From positions 22,392 to 50,907 of the forward strand of contig SMOI01000082.1 in the NCBI GenBank assembly GCA_008000375.1: DNA of 28,516 nucleotides, read 5' to 3'. Below the pieces are notes generated by a model that did no database searches, was not told the DNA's origin, and saw nothing but the letters and a program-made list of their open reading frames with translations. Below are positions 19,023-28,174 of the stretch, piece after piece. The stretch is from Poteriospumella lacustris (taxonomy: Eukaryota; Sar; Chrysophyceae; Chromulinales; Dinobryaceae). How positions within the stretch are numbered: the stretch's first letter is position 1; every line of letters begins with the position of its first letter. The position numbers and the translations under genes were made by a program.

Positions 19023-20090
19023 ATGAACGATCTCATCTCGTTTGAAAGAAGGACCACGTTCATCGAGTACTTTTGTGACTCCTATCTCTCTCTTTTCGAA
19101 ACGTTGGTCAGTTGTGTTTGTCCAATTGGCCCACCGTCGGTGACAAATTCTCAGGACAGCGACTCTGACAGGCTACTGCAAACGACCATTTCACCAGCTC
19201 CGAACAGCCTATCGATTGGTGAAAATGATGACAGGAACTCGTCTACTGCAAGACCTGCTCCATCGTACGTATCGGTTGCCCATGCGATGACAGCACAACC
19301 AACTCGCCCACCACCAACTGCAGCGCAACCAACTGCAGCACAACTCTCGCCTCCACCTGTAGTTTCCCAGCGATCGTCTGCGGTGGATAGGAAAGCTACG
19401 AAGGCTCTTGGTGACTTCTTACTAGCATCAATTGCAGTACCACCAACAGCGGCACAGCCAACTGCAGCACCACCTACTGCAGCGCAACTCTCGCTTCGAC
19501 CTGTAGTTTCCCAACGCATGTCTGATGTGGATTGGGAAGATATGCAGGACGACATTGACCGCTTACTACAGTCCGTCGACTTCTTTATCCGCACCCGCAA
19601 CCGCTTCGACTCAAGGTCTCCTCTCTCGTACTCGATTCCACTAACAACCATTGTCGCAGACGGGTCGCTGGTGAATGAGTTCTGCGACCTTTTGGAGGAC
19701 TATCCTCAGCTCCCATATCGCAACCTGCGCTCGCTGATCGACTCGCCGGTGGGGAGGACGAAGTTTGACCTCACCACGAGGAGTATCGATGTGTATGTCA
19801 GTGTTGGCTATCTGACGCCGATGCAGGTCGATAGTGATCATCGCTTGTTTGGCTACTTCCAATGCGGTGACGACGGCTGTCGCAATACGTGGAAGAGTGC
19901 GGCATCGTGGACCAACAAGTGGCAGCAATGCAAGCGTTGCGAGTCGAAATGTTATCCGTACGACCAGCACTTCCTTCAGAAGTTCGGGACCCGAGATGCC
20001 AGTGGTTTGAGACCACATCATATGGCCAGATGTGAGAGGTGCCAGGAGCTCGGTGAGCTTTGCTTGCCGGATTATTATTATGCCTTATAG
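19023..20090 (+). CDS. ZAR1-like 3CxxC-type zinc-finger protein
   Basis: A 355-residue protein in one exon, with ATG at 19023-19025 and TAG at 20088-20090; the frame is open slightly further upstream but has no earlier ATG. The N-terminal half is low complexity with an internal duplication: two blocks of PPTAAQPTAAQL...PVVSQR (about residues 96-116 and 140-165). The C-terminal third carries a 3CxxC zinc finger: FGYFQC (C281), C286, then W and SAASW, CKRC (303-306), YPY, and after a loop CERC (337-340) with C347. This matches the C-terminal domain of ZAR1/ZAR1L and the wider zf-3CxxC family, which bind RNA in animal oocytes; a similar role here is inference. Confidence 0.8.
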   Translation: MNDLISFERRTTFIEYFCDSYLSLFETLVSCVCPIGPPSVTNSQDSDSDRLLQTTISPAPNSLSIGENDDRNSSTARPAPSYVSVAHAMTAQPTRPPPTAAQPTAAQLSPPPVVSQRSSAVDRKATKALGDFLLASIAVPPTAAQPTAAPPTAAQLSLRPVVSQRMSDVDWEDMQDDIDRLLQSVDFFIRTRNRFDSRSPLSYSIPLTTIVADGSLVNEFCDLLEDYPQLPYRNLRSLIDSPVGRTKFDLTTRSIDVYVSVGYLTPMQVDSDHRLFGYFQCGDDGCRNTWKSAASWTNKWQQCKRCESKCYPYDQHFLQKFGTRDASGLRPHHMARCERCQELGELCLPDYYYAL

Positions 20091-21258
20091 GTGAAGCAGC
20101 TGTGTGGGCCAAAGCGGCCCATGCACGGACGCCAACGTATCTTTGAGCTGGATGCAGCATCGTACGTCCTGTCTACTTCACACGACCAATCCTGCAGTGC
20201 GTTGCCTGGTTCCGTTGATGCGGGTGGCTGGAGCAACTGCGTGTCAAATTGTTTCCCGCCTGACCGAATGCTGTCGGTGCGCATCATCTCCGACCAGAGT
20301 ATTGAGGGACCGGCGAGGAGAGCCCCTGTGGCGATTGATTTCTCGCCACTCGTCGGGCAGATCCTTTGCTCCTTACCTTGTGCATGGGACTATCAGGGAC
20401 GCTTCTGAGGAAATGAGAACCATTCCCGCCCGGTCACCACCCACCGGACGCACTGACTGCATATTCATCGTTGACCCATCTCCTCCCGTGTTCTGTGTCC
20501 TGTAATCACATCAATAAAAGCGGCATCAAGAACACACCAAACAAAAACCAAAGCTCTGCCTCGCTGATGATAGATAGTGCTGTACGTCGACGGTTCGCCT
20601 GGTGACGCAATACCCAGGTGTGCCAATGCTTCGATTTACGGTCGTCGATTTCACCTATTAGTAAATGTGCTTTTCTGATATCGGTCCAAGTATTGCTTGG
20701 AGGATTCAAGACTAGTCAGGATTCAAAATGGCCCAGGGTATGTGGCAATGAACGTCGGGTTCGGGAACCCCAAGTCCCCGCCCGATGAGCGACAGAACAA
20801 CAGTGTCATCGATACCATCCACTGTAACGCAGAGTATGAATCGATGTATTGTTCATGTTCCCCGTTTCCGAGGCCAACCACTTTACACTGCTACAACTGC
20901 GACACCACCTCGACAACCGCAAAGGATGGCATTGCTCCCATTCACGTCGTCGTCTACCTTCTCCCCTTCGACCATCTCTGGGACTACAACAACAGGGACG
21001 TCAAACACTCGACTCCAGCACGGGTGGTGCATTGAAGTGGTTCGTCATTTGGGCATTCGTGTCCCTATCATCGGATTCAGCCTAGCGACGGATAGACGAG
21101 CACGGATAGACGGATAGACATTTGGCTACTTGTTCATGAGCGGAACGCGCTCTTACAACATCTCCACTCCATACGCCGACCAAGCTGGTTTCTGGACGAG
21201 GTGGGTCCGCCAGACATCTGCGCACTCGTTAGTGGGCACAGACTCACCGCGTTACTAA
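20091..21258. other. Intergenic region without a supported gene
   Basis: Open frames of 100-130 codons exist on both strands (for example 20091-20408 and 20697-21035) but start at non-ATG codons or show no protein-like features. A short direct repeat (ACGGATAGACG) sits near 21087-21115. Confidence 0.45.
20513..20518 (+). promoter_or_regulatory. Candidate polyadenylation signal AATAAA
   Basis: AATAAA lies 423 bp past the 3CxxC stop codon. If used, it would give that gene a long 3' UTR. Confidence 0.4.
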
Positions 21259-22299
21259 TTAAGAAGTGCCCGACTCTGGCCCACGCTGTGTACCCTCCCG
21301 CCGCACCGAGTCCGCGGTGGGCGCACCCGGCGACGCTGGGGGCAGGGCTGTTTCCATTCGTACTCTGTACGTTTCCGCTTCCCACGCACCCACAACGTAC
21401 CCCAGAAACAAAAGGATCGCGAGCGGTCCACCGAGCACGCTCAGCCCTCCCATGATGACACACAGGGGTGCATTGTCCATCAAGCGGAGCTTTCTCGTCA
21501 ATTCCCATCCACCCATTAAGTACCCCAACAGCAAAACCAACGCCACCGGGCCAGCAAGAAGACACAATGCTACCATTAGAAAACATAGCGGCGCACTGTC
21601 CGTCAAGCGGAACGGTCTTGCCAAATCCGAATCGTCATCGGACGAATCGGCATTGCCGCGTGGCCACCCATTGCCGGACACGTCCGATCCGAGCATAGTT
21701 GAATTGGGCTCGGACGTTTTCATTCGGGATCTATACCTTTCCACTTCCCATGCAAAGTACCCCAACAGCAAAACTACCGCCACCGGGCCAGCAAGCAGAC
21801 ACAGTACTGCCATGAAGAGACTCAGGAGCGAGTTGTCCGTCGCGTGAACCGATCTTTTCGAATCTGAATCAGGATGGCTGTTGGACGAATCGTCATTGCC
21901 ATGTGATGCGTTATCGGTCGGTGTGTCTGACCCGAACTTTGGTGAACTGGCCTTTGTCGTGTCTTCCGCGATGTTGGCTCTTTCCCCTTTATCCTTCACC
22001 TCCAAGCCCTTGTTATCTTCCTCCACGACCTTGCTAACTTTATCATACGTAAGCCACGCCGACACTTTTCCCAATGGGACGGAAACCCTCGCGGGCCTTG
22101 TGCCCGTCCATGAACTGCCCATGCCATTCCCGATACCGACGGTCCTCGGAAGCGGCGGATAGCTCGCTGTCGTCAGCGCCCGCGTTAACGTCCTTTCTGC
22201 ATGCACTGGATCAAAGCGGTTGCGTGCACATGACACGGTTACCGCACCTAAGTGACGCGCGGCGGTCATCCATGTTCCCAACTGAAATCGAGGGAGCAT
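21259..22299 (-). CDS. Membrane protein with three copies of a ~40-residue hydrophobic unit
   Basis: A 346-residue ORF with ATG at 22297-22299 and TAA at 21259-21261. The first 60 residues are basic and Ser/Thr-rich with few acids, like a mitochondrial or plastid targeting peptide. An acidic, Ser-rich linker follows. Three repeats of one unit come next, at about residues 154-193, 233-274 and 274-315. Each has the form D(N/S)xxLxxxMxxLxLLAGPVAxVLLLGY followed by W E and a basic stretch ending RM. Each unit has a hydrophobic stretch long enough for one or two membrane passes, with a conserved central Gly-Pro. The linkers between units differ. I do not recognise the family. The repeats suggest recent internal duplication or a self-assembling membrane element. 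Confidence 0.65.
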   Translation of the reverse strand: MLPRFQLGTWMTAARHLGAVTVSCARNRFDPVHAERTLTRALTTASYPPLPRTVGIGNGMGSSWTGTRPARVSVPLGKVSAWLTYDKVSKVVEEDNKGLEVKDKGERANIAEDTTKASSPKFGSDTPTDNASHGNDDSSNSHPDSDSKRSVHATDNSLLSLFMAVLCLLAGPVAVVLLLGYFAWEVERYRSRMKTSEPNSTMLGSDVSGNGWPRGNADSSDDDSDLARPFRLTDSAPLCFLMVALCLLAGPVALVLLLGYLMGGWELTRKLRLMDNAPLCVIMGGLSVLGGPLAILLFLGYVVGAWEAETYRVRMETALPPASPGAPTADSVRREGTQRGPESGTS

Positions 22300-22789
22300 T
22301 TCTCAGACGTGTATTATAGTCGAACTAACAAGTCAAAAGCACAGACAGCGGCTCTATGATATTCTCTCGCTCTCTTGTTGACGTTGACGATGAAGGCCTT
22401 CTTTCGTCTGCTGATTGTATGAGTATCAATTGTGATATTTCTTTGGGAGAGATGGGAACAGAACATACACACCGTCGTCGTCATCATCCTGCCACCCTTC
22501 CCACAGAACCCAGCCGTACCCAATGTCTCCCAACCTCTGGCACACACAACATACACCCAGTCCGACACAGATACAACCCAAACTCTGGTCGCAGACCTCG
22601 CTGGCTCCGGCCTGCCAACCATCGATGGTTTGTGGTGCGTCGCCGGAGACAGCGACTGCTCTGCTGCCTGGGCTGGCTGCTGCCCAGCGATCATCGCTCG
22701 AGTCAATTGACCGTGTTGGATGGCTTGGCTTTGGACGAGCAATTTACATTTGTGGTCCTCTACTACCTCATTTTGTTCAGACAATCAAA
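22300..22789. other. RPS3 copy 1 upstream region
   Basis: This is the divergent promoter region between the triple-hairpin gene (-) and RPS3 copy 1 (+). From 22555 onward it is identical to the upstream flank of RPS3 copy 2. It carries no supported ORF. Confidence 0.6.
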
Positions 22790-23783
22790 ATGGCTACGAC
22801 TTTGAACATCAGCAAGAAGAGAAAGTTCGTCGCTGACGGCGTCTTCTACTCCGAAGTCAACGAGGTAATTCAAGTCGCCGTCGATCGCTTCGGATGCAGT
22901 TTGACAGGATTGGGTGGCTAATAATTCGCCGTGCGATTGTTTGTTGCGATGTTTGTGCAGCTTCTTTCCCGCAAGTTGGCGGAGGACGGCTATGCCGGTT
23001 TGGTCGTGAAGGTCACCTCTCCTTCCAGAACCGAGATTGTCATCTTGGCCACCAGAACCCAGGAAATCATCGGCGAGAAGGGCCAACGCATCTCTGAGTT
23101 GACCTCCCTCGTCCAGAACAGGTGCGTGTTGTTGTTTTGCCTCGAGGAGATGTGTCTCCGTCGTTTGTTAGCAGGATGACTGACCCGGTACTCTGTGTGA
23201 TGTTTGTTCCGATGCAGATTCAACCTTCAGCCCGGCACTGTTGAGCTCTTCGTTGAGCGTGTCGCTGCCCGTGGTTTGAACGCTCAGACCCAGGCTGAGT
23301 CCTTGAAGTACAAGCTGTTGGGCGGCCTTGCTGTCCGCCGTGCGTGCTACGGTGTCTTGCGCTTCGTCATGGAGTCTGGCGCCAAGGGTGCTGAGGTCAG
23401 CGTGTCCGGCAAGGTCCGCGGCCAACGTGCCAAGTCCCAGAAGTTCGCTGATGGTTACATGATCAAGTCCGGCCAAGCCCGAGAGTACGTTGTCGCCTGT
23501 TTGTTGTGTCTGATGTTGTGAACGGTTTGACTGATCGTCGTCTGTCTTGTGTTTGCTGTTACAGAGTTTACATTGAGACTGCCGTGAGACACGTCATGAT
23601 GCGCCAAGGTATCTTGGGCGTCAAGGTCGCCATCATGTTGCCCCACGACCCTCGCGGTGTCGTCGGCCCCAAGACTCCGCTGTCGGACGTCATCAAGATT
23701 TTGGAACCTAAGGACGTCACGGAGAAGCGGCCCTTCTAAACTATCGGGCCCTGGTGTTGTAAAGTGATAAATTAGGACCACAT
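22555..23783. repeat. Left arm of inverted duplication (RPS3)
   Basis: From 22555 to the stop at 23739 (1185 bp: 235 bp upstream, four exons, three introns) it mirrors 24171-25355 without visible mismatch; paired positions sum to 47910. After the stop, homology continues about 44 bp with several mismatches, then ends. Confidence 0.92.
22790..23739 (+). CDS. RPS3: 40S ribosomal protein S3 (uS3), copy 1
   Basis: Structural protein of the small ribosomal subunit at the mRNA entry site. Exons 22790-22864, 22961-23121, 23218-23484 and 23565-23739 give 225 residues. Introns are 96, 96 and 80 bp with GT-AG ends (phases 0, 2, 2). Starts [23 protein letters not shown] domain follows ([20 protein letters not shown], with the GEKG loop), then [20 protein letters not shown] and the C-terminal uS3 signature [20 protein letters not shown]. 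The tail ends soon after [11 protein letters not shown], shorter than the animal protein (243 residues) and lacking its long extension. It is convergent with an identical second copy. The start follows a pyrimidine-rich leader (TTTTGTTCAGACAATCAAA), which may itself include a splice acceptor. Confidence 0.97.
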
Positions 23784-24170
23784 TTAGTTCTTTTCGGTCG
23801 TTTTCTTTTTGTGTTTCTCAATGAGAAGTTGTTCGATTTGCTTTGCTTACTTGAATAGGCGGCAGTTGCGGGAGACATCACTTTTGTGCAGTTCTTGTGG
23901 CACTTCCAGCGCATCCACTCACGTCTCGTATTTTTCATAGTTATCCGGTTGCGAACATCCGCGATTACGGTTGCTGAAAATAGAGCTGGAGATTGTCCCG
24001 TTCAGTGCCGCGCAGACCTGTCGTGGAAGTGCTGTCTCCTGTTCCTGCCGCTGTTTCATCAACCTATTTTGTTTTAAGAAGACCATTCAAACCCAAAGAA
24101 AGAACCAAGAGAAAGAGTTGTAATTGTTGTGGTCCCGAATTATCATTTTACATCACCTGGGCCCGATAGT
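23740..24170. other. Spacer between the two RPS3 copies
   Basis: 431 bp of 3' flanks and unique sequence between convergent stops. Only the outermost ~44 bp on each side remain recognisably similar. No ORF is supported. Confidence 0.6.
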
Positions 24171-25355
24171 TTAGAAGGGCCGCTTCTCCGTGACGTCCTT
24201 GGGTTCCAAAATCTTGATGACGTCCGACAGCGGAGTCTTGGGGCCGACGACACCGCGAGGGTCGTGGGGCAACATGATGGCGACCTTGACGCCCAAGATA
24301 CCTTGGCGCATCATGACGTGTCTCACGGCAGTCTCAATGTAAACTCTGTAACAGCAAACACAAGACAGACGACGATCAGTCAAACCGTTCACAACATCAG
24401 ACACAACAAACAGGCGACAACGTACTCTCGGGCTTGGCCGGACTTGATCATGTAACCATCAGCGAACTTCTGGGACTTGGCACGTTGGCCGCGGACCTTG
24501 CCGGACACGCTGACCTCAGCACCCTTGGCGCCAGACTCCATGACGAAGCGCAAGACACCGTAGCACGCACGGCGGACAGCAAGGCCGCCCAACAGCTTGT
24601 ACTTCAAGGACTCAGCCTGGGTCTGAGCGTTCAAACCACGGGCAGCGACACGCTCAACGAAGAGCTCAACAGTGCCGGGCTGAAGGTTGAATCTGCATCG
24701 GAACAAACATCACACAGAGTACCGGGTCAGTCATCCTGCTAACAAACGACGGAGACACATCTCCTCGAGGCAAAACAACAACACGCACCTGTTCTGGACG
24801 AGGGAGGTCAACTCAGAGATGCGTTGGCCCTTCTCGCCGATGATTTCCTGGGTTCTGGTGGCCAAGATGACAATCTCGGTTCTGGAAGGAGAGGTGACCT
24901 TCACGACCAAACCGGCATAGCCGTCCTCCGCCAACTTGCGGGAAAGAAGCTGCACAAACATCGCAACAAACAATCGCACGGCGAATTATTAGCCACCCAA
25001 TCCTGTCAAACTGCATCCGAAGCGATCGACGGCGACTTGAATTACCTCGTTGACTTCGGAGTAGAAGACGCCGTCAGCGACGAACTTTCTCTTCTTGCTG
25101 ATGTTCAAAGTCGTAGCCATTTTGATTGTCTGAACAAAATGAGGTAGTAGAGGACCACAAATGTAAATTGCTCGTCCAAAGCCAAGCCATCCAACACGGT
25201 CAATTGACTCGAGCGATGATCGCTGGGCAGCAGCCAGCCCAGGCAGCAGAGCAGTCGCTGTCTCCGGCGACGCACCACAAACCATCGATGGTTGGCAGGC
25301 CGGAGCCAGCGAGGTCTGCGACCAGAGTTTGGGTTGTATCTGTGTCGGACTGGGT
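24127..25355. repeat. Right arm of inverted duplication (RPS3)
   Basis: Reverse complement of 22555-23783. It is identical over 24171-25355 as far as I can see by eye, including the three introns, and diverged over 24127-24170 (post-stop region). Beyond 25355 only patchy similarity remains. Confidence 0.92.
24171..25120 (-). CDS. RPS3: 40S ribosomal protein S3 (uS3), copy 2
   Basis: Exons 25120-25046, 24949-24789, 24692-24426 and 24345-24171 encode the same 225-residue protein as copy 1, with identical introns and at least 235 bp of identical upstream sequence. Both copies should therefore share a core promoter. Their 3' UTRs differ soon after the stop, so transcripts can be told apart only there. 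The gene is divergent from the CMR1/WDR76 homologue, 470 bp away. Confidence 0.97.
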
Positions 25356-25590
25356 TAGTGCCAGGCATTGGGTGAGACTGGGTATTTGAGAGTCGGAGGG
25401 GAGGAACGACGACGATGACGGTGTTGGCGACGCTGACGCAGAGCGATCCTTTCACATGACAAGTCGCACCATTTCTATCAAGAATCATACAGTTTACTCA
25501 TCAGGATTGCGGAACATCGTATTCCTGTTTTGAAAGAGTTTGCGAAGTCGTTTTTGCAGCGAAACCCACCGCGTATTGGTGATATCAGCC
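25121..25590. other. Divergent promoter region, RPS3 copy 2 / CMR1
   Basis: The left half (to 25355) is the duplicated RPS3 upstream segment. The right half is unique and leads into the CMR1 ATG. No ORF is supported. Confidence 0.55.
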
Positions 25591-27216
25591 ATGCCCACTC
25601 GTTCGGCTGCGAAGGCGTCCTCCGTCGCTGAGAAATCCAACGTTTCGTTGAGTCCCAAGATCAGTCGCGAAAATACGGAAAGCATCGAAATATCGAATTA
25701 TGAGAAGGTTCGCTTGGAGAACATCCGACGGAACGAGATGTTTCTCGCAGAGCTCGGGGTGGCGTCCATCAAACAGGAAGCGGCTACCGCAACGCGGCCC
25801 CCGATTAGTGGAAAGGCTCGCGTGAAAAAACCTGCTGTGCCCGCCCCGATTGTCCCAGTGCGTCGCTCTAGTCGTGTTACTTCTGAGAAGCTCGCGTCAG
25901 AGATCAAAGCGCTACAAGAGGCTGGTAAAGCGGACGAAGCCGAGTCCAAACAAAAGGAACTCGACGATTTACTCGCCACCAAAGCGGCCAGTCAATCGTT
26001 TGCTGAAGAGTATCAAGCAGGGAATGCGTCCTCCGATCGGTACGAGCGACTGACGGAGGCCATCCCCTTGTCGACGACATCCGACGGCGACGACGTCGAC
26101 GTGTCGCAGATTCGCGACGCGTTCTTCACCGCCCGTGACGACCTTCAACGTAAAGCCCCACAGCCATCGCTGTCCGACAGTGCTTTTGCAGCCCTGTCAC
26201 TCCACCCGGACGACGTCGTGAAGCTCACTCCGCAGCGGATGACGTCGGTCGCGCTGCATCCGTCGGCCTCGAAGCTGCTGGCGGCCGGTGGCGACAAAAC
26301 GGGCGCGTTGACTCTGTGGGACGTGGACCACGCCGATAAAAGCGAAGGCAGTGGCATCTACCAATACAAGCCTCACATCTCCAACGTGACGAAACTCGAC
26401 TTCCGCCCGACGTCGCTGCTGTCGACGTCGTACGACGGCACGTTGCGTCTGCTGGACCTACAGCACGACGTCTTCTCGCTCCTCTTCACCAGCCCTGAGT
26501 CTTTGTCCGATATGTACTTCACAGACTCTTGCTATACTCATCGTGGGCGTGATGATACGCTGCTCGTCGCCAAGTCCGACGGCCACCTCGCCCTCGTCGA
26601 CACCCGCGCATCCTCGTCCGTTTATCAGTTCGATTTGCAGTTGTACGACTCCAAAATCGCCGCGGTGGACGTACACCCTCTCGACGAGCACGTTATCCTC
26701 ACTGCCTCGTCGAAATCCGGGATTGCCTTGCACGATCTACGGCGCGCGAAGACGACGAAGTCGGGCGCCTCGTGGAAGCCCACGTGTCACATCACGCCGC
26801 ACAGCAAGTCGATCAACGGCGTCCAGTTCGCGCCCTCTGGCGACCATTTCGTCTCCGTCTCGCTCGACGATACCATTAAAACCTGGGCCTACAACCAAGG
26901 CGACGTACAACAAGCCGCAGCCTTCACGATTCGCCACAACAACTTCACCGGTCGATGGCTGTCGACGTTCAAACCCGCCTTTGACCCCAAACGACCCGCG
27001 ACCTTCGCCATGGGCTCGATGCTGCAGCCTCGCCGCATCGAAATCTACTCAATTCAGTCCGCTGCAGCGACCAAGGCAAAGACGTTCACCGTCGAGTTAG
27101 TGGCGAATCTGTCGGGGGAGTATCTCGCGTCGGTCAATTCGCGATTGGCGTTTCACCCGACGATCAACGCGGTCCTCGGCAGCAATTCCAGCGGCAAAGT
27201 GCATCTGTTTCGCTGA
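25591..27216 (+). CDS. WD40 protein of the CMR1/WDR76 family
   Basis: A 541-residue protein in one exon, with ATG at 25591-25593 and TGA at 27214-27216. The diagnostic N-terminal motif is NYEKVRLENIRRNEMFLAEL (from residue 36), followed by a basic Pro/Arg linker (KPAVPAPIVPVRRSSR) and a coiled coil. The C-terminal two thirds is a WD40 propeller, with blades such as LLAAGGDKTGALTLWDVDH, SNVTKLDFRPTS...YDGTLRLLDL, GVQFAPSGDHFVSVSLDDTI and AFHPTINAVLGSNSSGKVHL. Yeast Cmr1 and human WDR76 bind DNA and chromatin and act in genome stability and nuclear protein quality control; a nuclear role is expected here. Length fits the family. A TTG-started extension of 17 codons upstream is open but has no support. 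Confidence 0.9.
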   Translation: MPTRSAAKASSVAEKSNVSLSPKISRENTESIEISNYEKVRLENIRRNEMFLAELGVASIKQEAATATRPPISGKARVKKPAVPAPIVPVRRSSRVTSEKLASEIKALQEAGKADEAESKQKELDDLLATKAASQSFAEEYQAGNASSDRYERLTEAIPLSTTSDGDDVDVSQIRDAFFTARDDLQRKAPQPSLSDSAFAALSLHPDDVVKLTPQRMTSVALHPSASKLLAAGGDKTGALTLWDVDHADKSEGSGIYQYKPHISNVTKLDFRPTSLLSTSYDGTLRLLDLQHDVFSLLFTSPESLSDMYFTDSCYTHRGRDDTLLVAKSDGHLALVDTRASSSVYQFDLQLYDSKIAAVDVHPLDEHVILTASSKSGIALHDLRRAKTTKSGASWKPTCHITPHSKSINGVQFAPSGDHFVSVSLDDTIKTWAYNQGDVQQAAAFTIRHNNFTGRWLSTFKPAFDPKRPATFAMGSMLQPRRIEIYSIQSAAATKAKTFTVELVANLSGEYLASVNSRLAFHPTINAVLGSNSSGKVHLFR

Positions 27217-27443
27217 CGAGAGTGGTCCTCTGTGAGCACCGCCCGCCAGGCAGCGAGGAGGAGACGGGGGGTGAAGCGAGAGCATGCGGGGGAGGGACAT
27301 CGGCTGCTTCTGCTGCTGCCGGTAGCGGCGGCGGCGGCGGCGGCGGTCATGGTGGTCTGCAAACTCGTAGTGCACGTACACATTTGCGTGGACTGTGTAA
27401 GTGTAGCTAAGTATAAATGACCATGGCAGCCTACCCGACTGGT

Positions 27444-27863
27444 TCACACGGCACACGACGTCTGTTCGCGACCGCCGTCCGCACCGTCGACGGCGCCAGC
27501 AGCGACGCCACAGCGTCGCCCGCAGGCGGCCAGCTCCGACGTCTCTAGCTCCGGCGCCAAAGTCTCCCTCAGCGCGCCCATCGCGTTGCTTTGCAGCAGT
27601 CGGTACGACAGCGGCAGCGTCAGCTCCGACGAGAGGCCGCGGTGGGCGGCACCCGCCACGTGCAGTAGCAGCGGCTCGTGACTGCAGCGCCATGGCAACG
27701 GTGACCAGCGCGCAGTTCTCCGCACCGTCCACGAGACACGCCCCAGCGCACCGCCGTCCACGCCCGACGCGTTCGCACGCGGCGCAGCGTCGGCGTAGAC
27801 GTTCTCGTCGACCAGCATCGACCGGTGTGGACCCTGAACAAATCGCGGCGACCATTTCTTCAT
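27444..27863 (-). CDS. Hypothetical 139-residue protein
   Basis: ATG at 27861-27863 and TGA at 27444-27446. Codon third positions are mostly G or C and the product has protein-like stretches (LTLPLSYRLLQSNAMGALRE; SMLVDENVYADAAP), which favours coding. An overlapping longer frame on the same strand (27097-28119) is Arg-rich and less convincing. No domain is recognised. It may be one exon of a longer gene. Confidence 0.35.
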   Translation of the reverse strand: MKKWSPRFVQGPHRSMLVDENVYADAAPRANASGVDGGALGRVSWTVRRTARWSPLPWRCSHEPLLLHVAGAAHRGLSSELTLPLSYRLLQSNAMGALRETLAPELETSELAACGRRCGVAAGAVDGADGGREQTSCAV

Positions 27864-28174
27864 GTTTTACTTCTGATGGTGCCGCAATTGGCGTTGCACA
27901 CCCGAGATTACTCCTGTATCGTGTGGCATGTGATCCGCAAAACAAGCGACAAGCGACCAACGACAAAGCCTCACAAATACACCCACGGGTCCAAAGGTAT
28001 CGACGTCCGCTGTTTTGCAGCGACAACCTCGGTGTATTGGTAGCAAGAGAAAAGAGCTGGGGCGCAGGTGAACGATCATCATAGTTTGGGATCTCGCTTA
28101 CACCGCTACAGCGATACACGTGTCTCCGTATTGCCCAAACAAGCGGGGGGTCGGGGCTATGGGGTCACACTCGT
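27864..28174. other. Intergenic region
   Basis: This is the 3' flank of KDSR and the possible 5' flank of the 139-codon ORF. No motif stands out. Confidence 0.4.

Noticed and set aside
20091-20505. Open frames of 105 and 133 codons after the 3CxxC stop
   Set aside because: Non-ATG or poorly placed starts and no motif; more likely 3' UTR ahead of the AATAAA at 20513.
22355-22805. ORFs of 149, 132 and 92 codons upstream of RPS3 copy 1
   Set aside because: They overlap the RPS3 leader and are repeated only because the whole upstream segment is duplicated. No domain is seen.
24434-24742. ORFs antisense to both RPS3 copies (e.g. 102 codons)
   Set aside because: They are mirror shadows of RPS3 exon 3, present in both arms for that reason only.
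22555-25355. Assembly artefact as the explanation for the RPS3 palindrome
   Set aside because: Not excluded, but the unique spacer and base differences after each stop codon argue for two real loci.
27097-28119. A 340-codon minus-strand ORF
   Set aside because: It is Arg-rich and overlaps the CMR1 3' end in antisense. The 139-codon frame at 27444-27863 looks more like protein.
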